From the NCBI RefSeq assembly GCF_003812745.1, contig NZ_CP033831.1:1178001-1242000 (forward strand): a stretch of 64,000 bases of DNA, written 5' to 3'. Below, piece after piece: positions 55,225-63,139 of this stretch (position 1 is its first letter; every line of letters begins with the position of its first letter). The notes beneath the pieces are model-generated. The model saw only the letters and a list, made by a program, of their open reading frames with translations. It made no database searches and had not been told where the DNA came from. The DNA is from Serratia sp. FDAARGOS_506 (GTDB lineage Bacteria; Pseudomonadota; Gammaproteobacteria; Enterobacterales; Enterobacteriaceae). The position numbers and the translations under genes were made by a program.

Positions 55225-56101
55225 ATGGCTCAACGCCAGCGGCTACACCTATGCGCATGAACATCTGCACATCGATCTTTCGCCGTTTAAGCATAACGAA
55301 GACTGCCGCCTCGACGACTATGCTCTGCTGCACGATGAAATGAAGGCGTTAATGGCGCGGGGAGTCCGCAACATCGTCGAAGTCACAAATCGCCATATGG
55401 GGAGGGATGTCCACTTTATCGCGCGCCTGATGCGCGATACGGGCATCAACGTGCTGCTGTCCACCGGCTATTACCAGCAGGATTTCTATCCCGAACACGT
55501 CGCCACCCGAGATGCGCAAACGCTGGCCGCCGAAATGATTGCCGAAATTGAATGCGGCATCGACGGCAGCGGCCTGCGCGCCGGCGTGATTGCCGAAATC
55601 GGCAGCAGCGAGGGCCGCATTACGCCCGACGAATCAAAAATGTTCCACGCCGCCGCCCTGGCTTACCACGCCACGGGCCGGCCAATCTCCACGCATACCA
55701 GCTTCAGCACCATGGGGCCAGAGCAGCTCGCTCTGCTGCAATCTTACGGCGTGCCGGCCGATCGGGTGGTGATTGGCCACTGCGACCTGAAAGACAACCT
55801 GGAAACCATCCTGCACCTGATCGATCAGGGAGCGTGGGTACAGTTCGATACCATCGGCAAAAACAGCTACTACCCGGATGAAAAACGCGTGGCGATGCTG
55901 ACCGCGCTATCGCAACGCGGCCTGCTCGATCGGGTGATGCTGTCGATGGATATCACGCGCCGTTCGCATCTGCGCGGCAACGGCGGGCCCGGGTTCAGCT
56001 ACCTGCTGGACAGCTTCGTTCCGCTGTTGCTGGAGGCGGGGATCGGTCAGCAAGCCGTGACTTCAATGCTGCAACACAATCCAAATCGGTTCTTCAAATA
56101 A
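55208..56101 (+). CDS. php: Phosphotriesterase homology protein Php
   Basis: 297-residue amidohydrolase-superfamily enzyme. The metal site is laid out as in PTE/Php: HxH (HEHLHID near 18-24), Glu in IAEIGSSEG (in place of a carboxylated Lys), His in [10 protein letters not shown], His in VIGHCDLKD and Asp in [10 protein letters not shown]. coli Php lacks phosphotriesterase activity and its substrate is unknown. The start ATG at 55208 lies inside the end of yhfW, showing tight coupling. Confidence 0.9.
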   Translation: MTDRIEWLNASGYTYAHEHLHIDLSPFKHNEDCRLDDYALLHDEMKALMARGVRNIVEVTNRHMGRDVHFIARLMRDTGINVLLSTGYYQQDFYPEHVATRDAQTLAAEMIAEIECGIDGSGLRAGVIAEIGSSEGRITPDESKMFHAAALAYHATGRPISTHTSFSTMGPEQLALLQSYGVPADRVVIGHCDLKDNLETILHLIDQGAWVQFDTIGKNSYYPDEKRVAMLTALSQRGLLDRVMLSMDITRRSHLRGNGGPGFSYLLDSFVPLLLEAGIGQQAVTSMLQHNPNRFFK

Positions 56102-56114
56102 TAAGGTGATAGCC

Positions 56115-56468
56115 ATGAAAAAAATCGGAATTGCAGGTTTACAGCGGGAGCAGATCAAACAGACCATCGAGACCGCTGCCCCAGGTGCTTTTGAAGTCAG
56201 CATCTTAAACGACATGGAGGCCGCCGCTCGAGTCAAAAACGGCGAGCTGGACTATTTCATCGGCGCCTGCAATACCGGCGCCGGCGCGGCGTTGTCGATC
56301 GCGATTGCTATCATCGGCTTCAATAAATGCTGCACGATCGCCAAACCGGGCATTCGCGCAAAAGAAGAGCAAATCACGAAGTGGGTGGCGGAAGGAAAAG
56401 TCGCTTTTGGCCTTTCCGTCGAACATGTCGAGCATGCGATCCCGCTGCTGGTTCGGCAACTGTCATAA
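56115..56468 (+). CDS. yhfU: YhfU, DUF2620 protein
   Basis: 117-residue protein resembling a small nucleotide- or cofactor-binding subunit (MKKIGIAGLQREQIKQT; LDYFIGACNTGAGAALSIAI). Function unknown. AAGGTG precedes the ATG at 56115; an in-frame ATG nine bases earlier is possible. Always found next to yhfT in this operon type, so it may be a partner of that membrane protein. Confidence 0.85.
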   Translation: MKKIGIAGLQREQIKQTIETAAPGAFEVSILNDMEAAARVKNGELDYFIGACNTGAGAALSIAIAIIGFNKCCTIAKPGIRAKEEQITKWVAEGKVAFGLSVEHVEHAIPLLVRQLS

Positions 56469-56478
56469 GGAGGCGAAG

Positions 56479-57789
56479 ATGGACCATATCCTCTCCGTCA
56501 TCTTGGTATCCCTGTTGACGGGCATGACGGCACTTTTATCTCACCGTTCGGCGGCGGTTTTTCATGACGGCATTCGCCCTATCCTTCCGCAACTGGTGGA
56601 AGGGAATATGAACCGTAGGGAAGCCGGCAGCATCGCTTTTGGCCTCAGTATAGGGTTCGTGGCCTCCGTCGGCATTTCATTTACGTTGTCCACCGGCTTG
56701 CTGAACAGCTGGCTGCTGTTTCTGCCTACCGACATCATCGGCGTACTGGCCGTCAACGTGTGGCTGGCATTCATTCTCGGTGCAATCTGGGGCATTTTGG
56801 TCTTCACCAGCCTGCAGCCCATCAACCAACTCCTGACCTCGCTGCCGGTAGACATCATTGGTGCGCTGGGGGAACTGAGCAATCCGGTTGTGTCGGCCTT
56901 CGCTCTCTTTCCCCTGGTCGCCATTTTCTACCAGTTCGGCTGGAAACAAAGCGTGATTGCAGCCCTGCTGGTGTTGCTGTCGCGCCTGATCGTCGTGCGT
57001 TATTTCCCGCATTTGTTCCCGGAGTCGATCGAAATCTTCGTCGGTATGGTTTTGTTGTTGGGCATCGCGATTTTCCGCGATCTGAAAGATCGGCGGACCT
57101 CCCCAACGGGTGAAGAGGCTTCGATCCCGTCGATGTTCGAGGAGCGCACGCAGCGCATCATCAACAACCTGCCGCTTATTGCCGTAACCGGCGCGCTGAT
57201 TTCCGCCGTCGCCAGCATGAAAATCTTCGGCGGCTCCGAGGTCTCGATTTATACGCTGGCGAAAGCCTACGCGCCCGGCATCTCGCCCGAAGAGTCAGAA
57301 GCCCTCCTGCACCAGGCGGCGCTTGCCGAATTCATGCGCGGGCTTGGATTCATTCCGCTGATCGCCACTACCGCGCTGGCGACCGGGGTATATGCAGTGG
57401 CCGGCTTCACGTTCGTCTTTGTCGTCGGTTACCTTTCGCCCTCGCCCTGGCTGGCCGCGCCGGCGGGAGCGGTCGTTATCACGCTGGAAATCCTGCTGCT
57501 GCGCTATATCGGCAAATGGCTGGGCCGATATCCTTCGGTGCGCAATGCATCCGACAATATCCGCAACGCGATGAACATGTTAATGGAGTTCGCCTTGTTG
57601 ATCGGCTCGATTTTCGCGGCCATCAAAATGGCCGGGTACACGGGGTTCAGCATGGCGGCGGCGCTCTACTTCCTCAACGAAGCGCTCGGCCGTCCGATAC
57701 TGAAAATCGCCGCGCCGGTGGTGGCGGTAATTATCACCGGTATTCTGCTCAATATTTTCGGCTGGATCGGCCTGTTTGTTCCGCAGTGA
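56479..57789 (+). CDS. yhfT: YhfT family membrane transporter-like protein
   Basis: 436-residue, very hydrophobic protein with about 11-12 predicted helices and few charged residues, e.g. ILSVILVSLLTGMTALL at the start and VVAVIITGILLNIFGWIGL at the end. It matches E. coli YhfT. The most likely role is uptake or export of the pathway's substrate. AAGGAGG lies before the ATG at 56479, ten bases after yhfU. Confidence 0.86.
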   Translation: MDHILSVILVSLLTGMTALLSHRSAAVFHDGIRPILPQLVEGNMNRREAGSIAFGLSIGFVASVGISFTLSTGLLNSWLLFLPTDIIGVLAVNVWLAFILGAIWGILVFTSLQPINQLLTSLPVDIIGALGELSNPVVSAFALFPLVAIFYQFGWKQSVIAALLVLLSRLIVVRYFPHLFPESIEIFVGMVLLLGIAIFRDLKDRRTSPTGEEASIPSMFEERTQRIINNLPLIAVTGALISAVASMKIFGGSEVSIYTLAKAYAPGISPEESEALLHQAALAEFMRGLGFIPLIATTALATGVYAVAGFTFVFVVGYLSPSPWLAAPAGAVVITLEILLLRYIGKWLGRYPSVRNASDNIRNAMNMLMEFALLIGSIFAAIKMAGYTGFSMAAALYFLNEALGRPILKIAAPVVAVIITGILLNIFGWIGLFVPQ

Positions 57790-57839
57790 TCAAACCGGCA
57801 CCATGACTGAAACAACATTATGTCAGGAAGGGAATAATG

Positions 57840-58694
57840 ATGGCTACATTCGTTCTGCACATAAGAAGAGCCGTTACCGGGCTCGCCCTGATTTGCCTGC
57901 AAAACGCGCTGGCGCATGCCGAGTCCATCGCGCCCAACAGCGATACCCGCGAACGTTGGCGGGTGGACTATGCGGATATCGGCTATCCGAACGTAGGCTT
58001 TTCTCCCTATATCAAAGGCTGGATCAACGGTTATCTTACGCCTGCGGACTATCCGGACGGCGCGGCGATCCTGCCACCCCCACCGGTTGAAGACAGCGCG
58101 GCCTGGAAAGCCGACGTGGAAATCTTTTACCAGCTTCGCAAACTGCGCGATACGCCTCGGGGCCGGGTGGCGGTGGAGGATGCCAATCTGTCCTTCGATG
58201 CCATCGGTCGGGCTTTCTCCGACGCGTTGGGCACGGAGATTTCGCGCAAGCACACGCCGCATACCCATCTTTTGCTGAGCCGGCTGCTCACGGACGCCGG
58301 CTATGCTTCCAACGGCGCGAAAAAGGCCTACGCCCGCATTCGCCCCTACTCCGCGCTACGGGTGGACAGCTGTACCCCTAAAGAACACAACGCGCTCAGC
58401 AACGATGGCGGCTCCTATCCCTCCGGGCATGCCGTAACCGGTTTCGTATGGGCGATGACGCTGACGGCGATGGAGCCGCAACGCGCGACGGAACTCATGC
58501 ACAAAGGTTATGAGTTTGGCCGCAGCCGGCTGATTTGCGGCGTCCACTGGGCCAGCGATGTCGAAGCCGGCCGCGTATTGGCGGCCGGTGCCTTTGCCCG
58601 ATTGCAAGCCAGCGCGGAATATCAGCAGCAATTTCGGGAAGCAAAACGAGAGATAGATCGGCTGCTACTGCAGCAGCAAACGCAAGAGCGGTAA
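57840..58694 (+). CDS. Secreted class A nonspecific acid phosphatase
   Basis: 284-residue PAP2-type phosphatase. Residues 1-26 form a signal peptide (cut near AHA/ES). The three-part signature is complete: K-x6-RP (KAYARIRP context), GSYPSGH and SRLICGVHWASD (SR-x5-H-x3-D). Such PhoC/PhoN enzymes release phosphate from many organic phosphates in the periplasm. It lies 50 bases after yhfT on the same strand with its own GGAAGGGA site; an ATG three bases earlier (57837) is equally possible. E. coli has yhfS in this place instead. Confidence 0.92.
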   Translation: MATFVLHIRRAVTGLALICLQNALAHAESIAPNSDTRERWRVDYADIGYPNVGFSPYIKGWINGYLTPADYPDGAAILPPPPVEDSAAWKADVEIFYQLRKLRDTPRGRVAVEDANLSFDAIGRAFSDALGTEISRKHTPHTHLLLSRLLTDAGYASNGAKKAYARIRPYSALRVDSCTPKEHNALSNDGGSYPSGHAVTGFVWAMTLTAMEPQRATELMHKGYEFGRSRLICGVHWASDVEAGRVLAAGAFARLQASAEYQQQFREAKREIDRLLLQQQTQER

Positions 58695-58708
58695 CCCTGG
58701 CCCGCGTC

Positions 58709-58741
58709 GATTCCCCCGCCGTGCGTAAGCGCGGGGGAATC
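58709..58741. terminator. Hairpin between the phosphatase and the unknown gene
   Basis: Perfect 11-bp stem GATTCCCCCGC (58709-58719) with GCGGGGGAATC (58731-58741). No T-run on either side. It marks the end of the yhf transcript. Confidence 0.6.
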
Positions 58742-58770
58742 ATGCCATGCGCGGCGACTACTGAAGAGCC

Positions 58771-59658
58771 TTAGGGGTTAAACGGTGTGTCATATCCTGC
58801 GAACTCATAGACATACTGCAAAATCGCCGTGCCGTTTTCATCCGCCCGGTTTTCATGATCGACTAACAAGGCGGTAATGCCCTCCGCGCCACGCAAATGG
58901 GCGCCGCCGAGTAAACCCGACATAGTGATTTCCACCGCATCCGGCACGCCAGACGGCGGCGTCAACACGGGATGGCATTCAGACCAACGAATAGTGGTGC
59001 CCAAATAATCATTCAGGGTTTTGCCTCTCTCCGCCAGCAAACGCACCATGCCCTCGTACTTATCGACAAAATGATCTTTAGCGACATAGTCCTGTTTATC
59101 CGGATCGAGAACATCGTCAAAACTATTAATGCCGTGTTTGCCGGTAAAGGTCCCTTGCCAGGTATTTACATCCGTGACATGCACTTCGCCCTTGCCAGGC
59201 AGATTCATGACCTTATCCCGCACGCCGTTAGCCCAATTTGACACTGGCACATCTGAATAATATTTAGGAAGATGGTTTTCATCATAGTGCGTGTAATAAC
59301 CCAGATCCCAAAAATCCTGTTCGCTGAGCTGATAACCGATAAAACCGAGATAGTTCATCGTCGCGTATTGCATTTGCTTGAACATCTGCGGATCCGTTGA
59401 ACCCTGAGTATAATATTTGCCAATACCCAAACGCTCGAAATATTCTCTTATCGAGACATTGCTTTTGGTTGTCGTTCCATCCTGAGCCCGAATAACCCGG
59501 CCGGGATACTCTACATCCTGATAAGATGTCGCGGTTGGGTTATTATAATTTTCCGCATAGTATTGCGCTTTTTGCGGGTCGATAGTGCTTTCGAAAGTGA
59601 GTATCGCATTTAAGAAATCATCATAAGTACCGTTACGTTCATTTTTAAATTTCATCAT
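58771..59658 (-). CDS. Unrecognised protein in an AT-rich insert
   Basis: 295 residues; I do not recognise a family. No signal peptide, no membrane helix. It is rich in Tyr, Asn and Asp, with an N-terminal stretch FLNAILTFESTIDPQKAQYY and a glycine-rich C-terminal part (SGLLGGAHLRGAEGITALL). The ATG at 59658 has AGAGGAAAAA before it; ATG 59655 is also possible, and the longer frame to 59697 starts at TTG. Base composition is clearly poorer in GC than its neighbours, which with the 570-base AT-rich gap behind it suggests recent transfer. Confidence 0.75.
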   Translation of the reverse strand: MMKFKNERNGTYDDFLNAILTFESTIDPQKAQYYAENYNNPTATSYQDVEYPGRVIRAQDGTTTKSNVSIREYFERLGIGKYYTQGSTDPQMFKQMQYATMNYLGFIGYQLSEQDFWDLGYYTHYDENHLPKYYSDVPVSNWANGVRDKVMNLPGKGEVHVTDVNTWQGTFTGKHGINSFDDVLDPDKQDYVAKDHFVDKYEGMVRLLAERGKTLNDYLGTTIRWSECHPVLTPPSGVPDAVEITMSGLLGGAHLRGAEGITALLVDHENRADENGTAILQYVYEFAGYDTPFNP

Positions 59659-60232
59659 TTTTTCCTCTATCTCCAGGTATGAAACTGTTTTCTGCAAAAG
59701 TCATTCAGGACATAGAAAGCCCATACGCCTTAGAGCGTACATCACCAAGACGGCATAGTTGAAAAACGAAAATAAACTGACGAATGAATTAATAATATAT
59801 TTAGCACGCAACCTAATTAACGACCATCGTCTAATCAACAAATAATAATCACCATAAAATCAGTTTTCGGAGCATTATCTTTACATATTTCAATCAGTAA
59901 ATATTATTACCCTACCAGTTCACATGTACTCAACCTGAAATTAACGTTATGCAAACATTGGCAATTATATTACGTTTGCAATTAACACGTTATGAAGAAA
60001 TAATTAACCCCTATAATAATTCAAAAATCTTCATTTAATTGATTAATAAACAGTCAGGCTGTAAATATTATCATCTATGATGTAAAACACGATAAATTTA
60101 ATCATGTTCACACTTATGCAGCATGTATAAAAATCATACAGAGAAATGGGGATTAAATTTCTTGGTCAACAGGAGACAAACTTTTTTAAACCTGGCGAGA
60201 TGGGAACGCAAAAAAGCAGAAGGGAATAGCCG
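59659..60232. other. AT-rich gap upstream of the unknown gene
   Basis: About 570 bases, clearly AT-rich (many ATTAAT, AATTAA runs), with no open frame worth naming and no ribosome sites. It should hold the promoter of the 58771-59658 gene. AT content is far above the rest of the window, in line with H-NS-silenced acquired DNA (inference). Confidence 0.6.
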
Positions 60233-60300
60233 GGCCATAATGCGAAAACCAACCAGTGCTCCAGACTAAGTCTGAAGCACCTGATTGGTCATATTATGCC
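60233..60300. repeat. 68-bp imperfect palindrome
   Basis: GGCCATAAT (60233-60241) faces ATTATGCC (60293-60300), and nested inside are ACCAACCAGTGCT/AGCACCTGATTGGT and CAGAC-TAA-GTCTG in the centre. It lies at the right edge of the AT-rich insert, 46 bases before the yhhW 3' end. It could be a MITE-like repeat or a terminator for yhhW. I cannot assign it to a named family. Confidence 0.65.
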
Positions 60301-60345
60301 ACTCACCGAATCAGCGGCCGTGAACCCTTGATATTTACCGCTTAA

Positions 60346-61041
60346 TCACACCGGCGGCAGATCGAACAGCAGGATTTCGCTCTCTTCGTCGGCCTGAATC
60401 GTCAACGTCGATTCATCCCACACCGCGAATGCGTCGCTGATGCCGGCGGCCTGGCCGTTGACGGAGACCTTGCCGCGCACCACCTGGATCCAAATGCGAC
60501 GGCCGGCGGCGATCGGGCACTCACCCTGCTCGCCTTTATTCAGCGCCCAACGCGACAGCGTCATGTCCTGGAACACCTTCAGCGAGCCATCGCGCGCATC
60601 CGGCGACAGCACCAACTGGCGGCCCTGCGGCGCGTCGAACATGCGCTGCTCGTAGCGCGGCTCCAGCCCGACCTGATCAGGAATGATCCAAATCTGGTAC
60701 AGGTGCAGCGGACGATCCTGATTGGCGTTGTACTCGGAGTGACGTACCCCGGTGCCCGCACTCATGATCTGGAATTCGCCGGCCTGGATCTGCTCCTTGT
60801 TACCCATGCTGTCCTGGTGTTCCACCGTACCGCTCAGCACATAGGTCAGGATTTCCATGTCTTTATGCGGGTGGGTGCCGAAGCCCTGTCCCGCGTCGAT
60901 CACGTCTTCGTTGATCACCCGCAGCGCCGAGAATCCCATAAAGTTCGGATCGTAGTAGTCGGCAAAAGAGAAGGTGTGCCAGCTATCCAGCCAGCCATGA
61001 TTGGCGTGGCCGCGGTCTTCCGCTTTACGTACATAAATCAT
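60346..61041 (-). CDS. yhhW: Pirin-family quercetin 2,3-dioxygenase YhhW
   Basis: 231-residue bicupin. The metal site is in the first cupin: HPHKDMEILTYVLSGTVEHQD gives His57, His59 and the later Glu/His pair. E. coli YhhW cleaves quercetin in vitro; its natural role is unknown. The ATG at 61041 follows GAGGAGAG; six bases further upstream only a TTG is in frame. In E. coli yhhX follows on the other side of ryhB, but it is absent here. Confidence 0.94.
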   Translation of the reverse strand: MIYVRKAEDRGHANHGWLDSWHTFSFADYYDPNFMGFSALRVINEDVIDAGQGFGTHPHKDMEILTYVLSGTVEHQDSMGNKEQIQAGEFQIMSAGTGVRHSEYNANQDRPLHLYQIWIIPDQVGLEPRYEQRMFDAPQGRQLVLSPDARDGSLKVFQDMTLSRWALNKGEQGECPIAAGRRIWIQVVRGKVSVNGQAAGISDAFAVWDESTLTIQADEESEILLFDLPPV

Positions 61042-61192
61042 ATTCAACTCTCCTCAATGTTTTTTTACAGTCTAGTCCTGCGGGCAGAATAAGAAAGCGT
61101 AAAAAACTCATGCCTCTGTTCAAAAATTTCGATGGAATGAAACGGCGGATGGGCAACGGATTTGTTGAAGGCGGAAGCGGTTGAAAAAGGGC

Positions 61193-61304
61193 AAAAAAAA
61201 GCCAGCACCCGAGCTGGCTAAGTAAACACTGGAAGCAATGTGAGCAATGTCGTGCCTTCGCAGCGAGAGTATCAAGGGTTGATGCCCTCCCCGGAACGCA
61301 TCGC
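61193..61304 (-). ncRNA. ryhB: RyhB, iron-responsive small RNA
   Basis: Read on the minus strand, 61193-61250 ends CACGACATTGCTCACATTGC...TTCCAGTGTTTAC...TTAGCCAGC-loop-GCTGGCTTTTTTTT. This is the conserved RyhB core (pairing region and Hfq-binding Rho-independent terminator); the only gene neighbours are yhhW and yhhY, as in E. coli. A strong Fur box overlaps the promoter. The 5' part, about 50 bases between GCGATG and CACGAC, is longer than in E. coli (about 34), so the RNA should be near 105-112 nt. The exact start is a guess from the Fur box position. Confidence 0.94.
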
Positions 61305-61320
61305 AATAATAATCATTATC
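61302..61320. promoter_or_regulatory. Fur box at the ryhB promoter
   Basis: CGCAATAATAATCATTATC matches 15 of 19 positions of the Fur consensus, with ATAATCATTATC perfect in the centre. It lies just upstream of the predicted ryhB start, so iron starvation would induce the RNA. Effects on divergent yhhY are possible but not shown. Confidence 0.88.
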
Positions 61321-61429
61321 ATTCGCACCTGTAAAGCGTTTTTTTTGACCCGTTCAAATAATATTGACTCAAGGCAGTAAACGGATAAATTCAGAGGTTA
61401 TTCAACCGGTAAGCAACAGGAGCAGCGAG

Positions 61430-61945
61430 ATGAGCGAGATCGTGATACGCCACGTGGAAACTACGGATGCACAAGCTCTGCATCATCTTTATTCTCAGAC
61501 GCCCGTCTATCGCGATACGCTGCAGCTTCCTCTACCGTCCGTCGAATCCTGGCAGAAACGCCTCGCCAATCCCGAACCGGGTACGCATAGCCTGGCGGCC
61601 TTCATCGACGGGCAGCTTGCCGGCCAGTTGACCGTAATGCTGAATCAGCGCGTGCGCCGCCGCCACGTGGCCACCTTCGGCATCGGCGTCGACCCGCGCT
61701 ACCACGGCAAAGGCGTCGGCAGCCGCCTGATGCAGGCGATGATTGATCTGTGCGACAACTGGGCGGCTATCGAGCGCATCGAGCTGACGGTGTTCACCGA
61801 CAACCCGGCGGCCATTGCGCTGTACCGCAAATTCGGTTTCGAGATAGAGGGCACCAGCCGCGCCTATGCCATGCGCGACGGGGTACTGGTCGACGCCTAC
61901 CATATGGCGCGTTTGCGCTCCGGGCAGCCGCACGGCGATGCGTAA
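61430..61945 (+). CDS. yhhY: GNAT-family N-acetyltransferase YhhY
   Basis: 171-residue acetyltransferase. The acetyl-CoA loop is DPRYHGKGVGSRLM (Q/RxxGxG/A), and the ending FGFEIEGTSRAYAMRDG is typical of the GNAT fold. E. coli YhhY acetylates some amino acids. I start at MSEIVIRHVE (61430), preceded by AGGAG; the longer frame lacks a site. It overlaps the next gene by eight bases. Confidence 0.92.
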   Translation: MSEIVIRHVETTDAQALHHLYSQTPVYRDTLQLPLPSVESWQKRLANPEPGTHSLAAFIDGQLAGQLTVMLNQRVRRRHVATFGIGVDPRYHGKGVGSRLMQAMIDLCDNWAAIERIELTVFTDNPAAIALYRKFGFEIEGTSRAYAMRDGVLVDAYHMARLRSGQPHGDA

Positions 61946-63119
61946 TCTTCCCCACCCGCAGGGGCCGCTGCGCCGGCCCCTGAACATCAACCGCCGAACC
62001 TTTTTACAAGCGCTGGCCGGCCTGACCGCCGCCGCCGGCATATTCTCTCCTCTCACCCCAGTAGGTGCCGCTATGCCAACTTTCGCCGCCGGGCGCCCAG
62101 GCGCCCGCAACCTGATTACCGATGTGCCGGGCCTTAAGGTCGGCGTGGCGCAGGACAGCCGGGTGCGTACCGGCGTGACGGTTATCCTGCCGGACAGCCC
62201 GGCGATCGCCGCCGTGGACGTGCGCGGCGGCGGTCCCGCCACCCGGGAAACCGACGCGCTGGGTGAAGACAATTTGGTACAGACCATCGATGCGCTGACG
62301 TTCAGCGGCGGCTCGGTTTACGGTCTGGCGGCGGCGGACGGCGTCGCGGCCTGGCTGGGGCAACAAGGTAAAGGCTACGCGCTGCGCCCGGCACCCGGTG
62401 TGCCGGTCTCCCCTATAGTGCCCACCGCCTGCCTGTACGATCTGGCCAACGGCGGCGACAAAAACTGGCAGCTCACACCGCCGTATCGCCAGTTGGGCAT
62501 CGATGCGGCCGGCAAGGCCGGGATGGACTTTCCGCTGGGCACCGTCGGCGCCGGCTATGGCGCCATGACCGGCATGGGTAAGCTGAAAGGCGGCCTCGGC
62601 TCGGCGTCTATCATTGCCGCCAACGGTGCTACCGTCGGCGCACTGGTGGCAGTCAACAGTTTGGGTGCGGTGGTAGCGCCCGGCACCCGCGCCTTCTGGG
62701 CAGCCCCCTATGAAATTGACGGTGAGTTCGGCAACGGCGGCGCGGCGGCGCTGACGCAACTGCGCGCGCAGGGCGAAGATTGGATGGAACAAGAGCCGCA
62801 GGGCGGCAGAAAGAACACTACCCTGGCCTGCGTCGCCACCGACCTGGCGCTGACGCGAGTGGAGTTGAAACGGGTGGCCATTATGGCGCAAGACGGCATG
62901 GCGCGCGCTATCCGCCCGCTGCACAGCCCGTTTGACGGCGACGTAGTGTTCGCTCTGTCCACCGGGCAGCGGGAGGTGCAGGGCAGCCGCGAACTGGCAG
63001 TGCTGCAAATCGGCGCGCTGGCGGCGGATACCCTGGCCCGGGCGATCGCCCGCGGAGTGCATGCCGCCACGCCGTGGCCGGGTAGCCAGGTCGCAACCTG
63101 GCAAACGCTCGGCGGCTAA
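61938..63119 (+). CDS. P1 family peptidase (DmpA/NylC-like) with Tat signal
   Basis: 393-residue Ntn-hydrolase-like enzyme. The N-terminus has a twin-arginine signal (NRRTFLQALAGLTAAAGIFS, residues 18-37). The conserved P1 stretches GGSVYGLAAADGV and LGTVGAGYGAMTG lead to the self-cleavage site Asn293-Thr294 (GGRKNTTLACVATDL), which would free Thr294 as the nucleophile. Family members cut N-terminal beta- or D-amino acids and nylon oligomers; the substrate here is unknown. Its start lies inside the end of yhhY, so the two are translated together. The terminator that would follow is split by an inserted element. Confidence 0.9.
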   Translation: MRNLPHPQGPLRRPLNINRRTFLQALAGLTAAAGIFSPLTPVGAAMPTFAAGRPGARNLITDVPGLKVGVAQDSRVRTGVTVILPDSPAIAAVDVRGGGPATRETDALGEDNLVQTIDALTFSGGSVYGLAAADGVAAWLGQQGKGYALRPAPGVPVSPIVPTACLYDLANGGDKNWQLTPPYRQLGIDAAGKAGMDFPLGTVGAGYGAMTGMGKLKGGLGSASIIAANGATVGALVAVNSLGAVVAPGTRAFWAAPYEIDGEFGNGGAAALTQLRAQGEDWMEQEPQGGRKNTTLACVATDLALTRVELKRVAIMAQDGMARAIRPLHSPFDGDVVFALSTGQREVQGSRELAVLQIGALAADTLARAIARGVHAATPWPGSQVATWQTLGG

Positions 63120-63139
63120 CACGCCGCCATCAAAAAAGG

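Noticed and set aside
59659-59697. Longer form of the unrecognised protein starting at 59697
   Set aside because: That start is TTG without a ribosome site; the ATG at 59658 has one.
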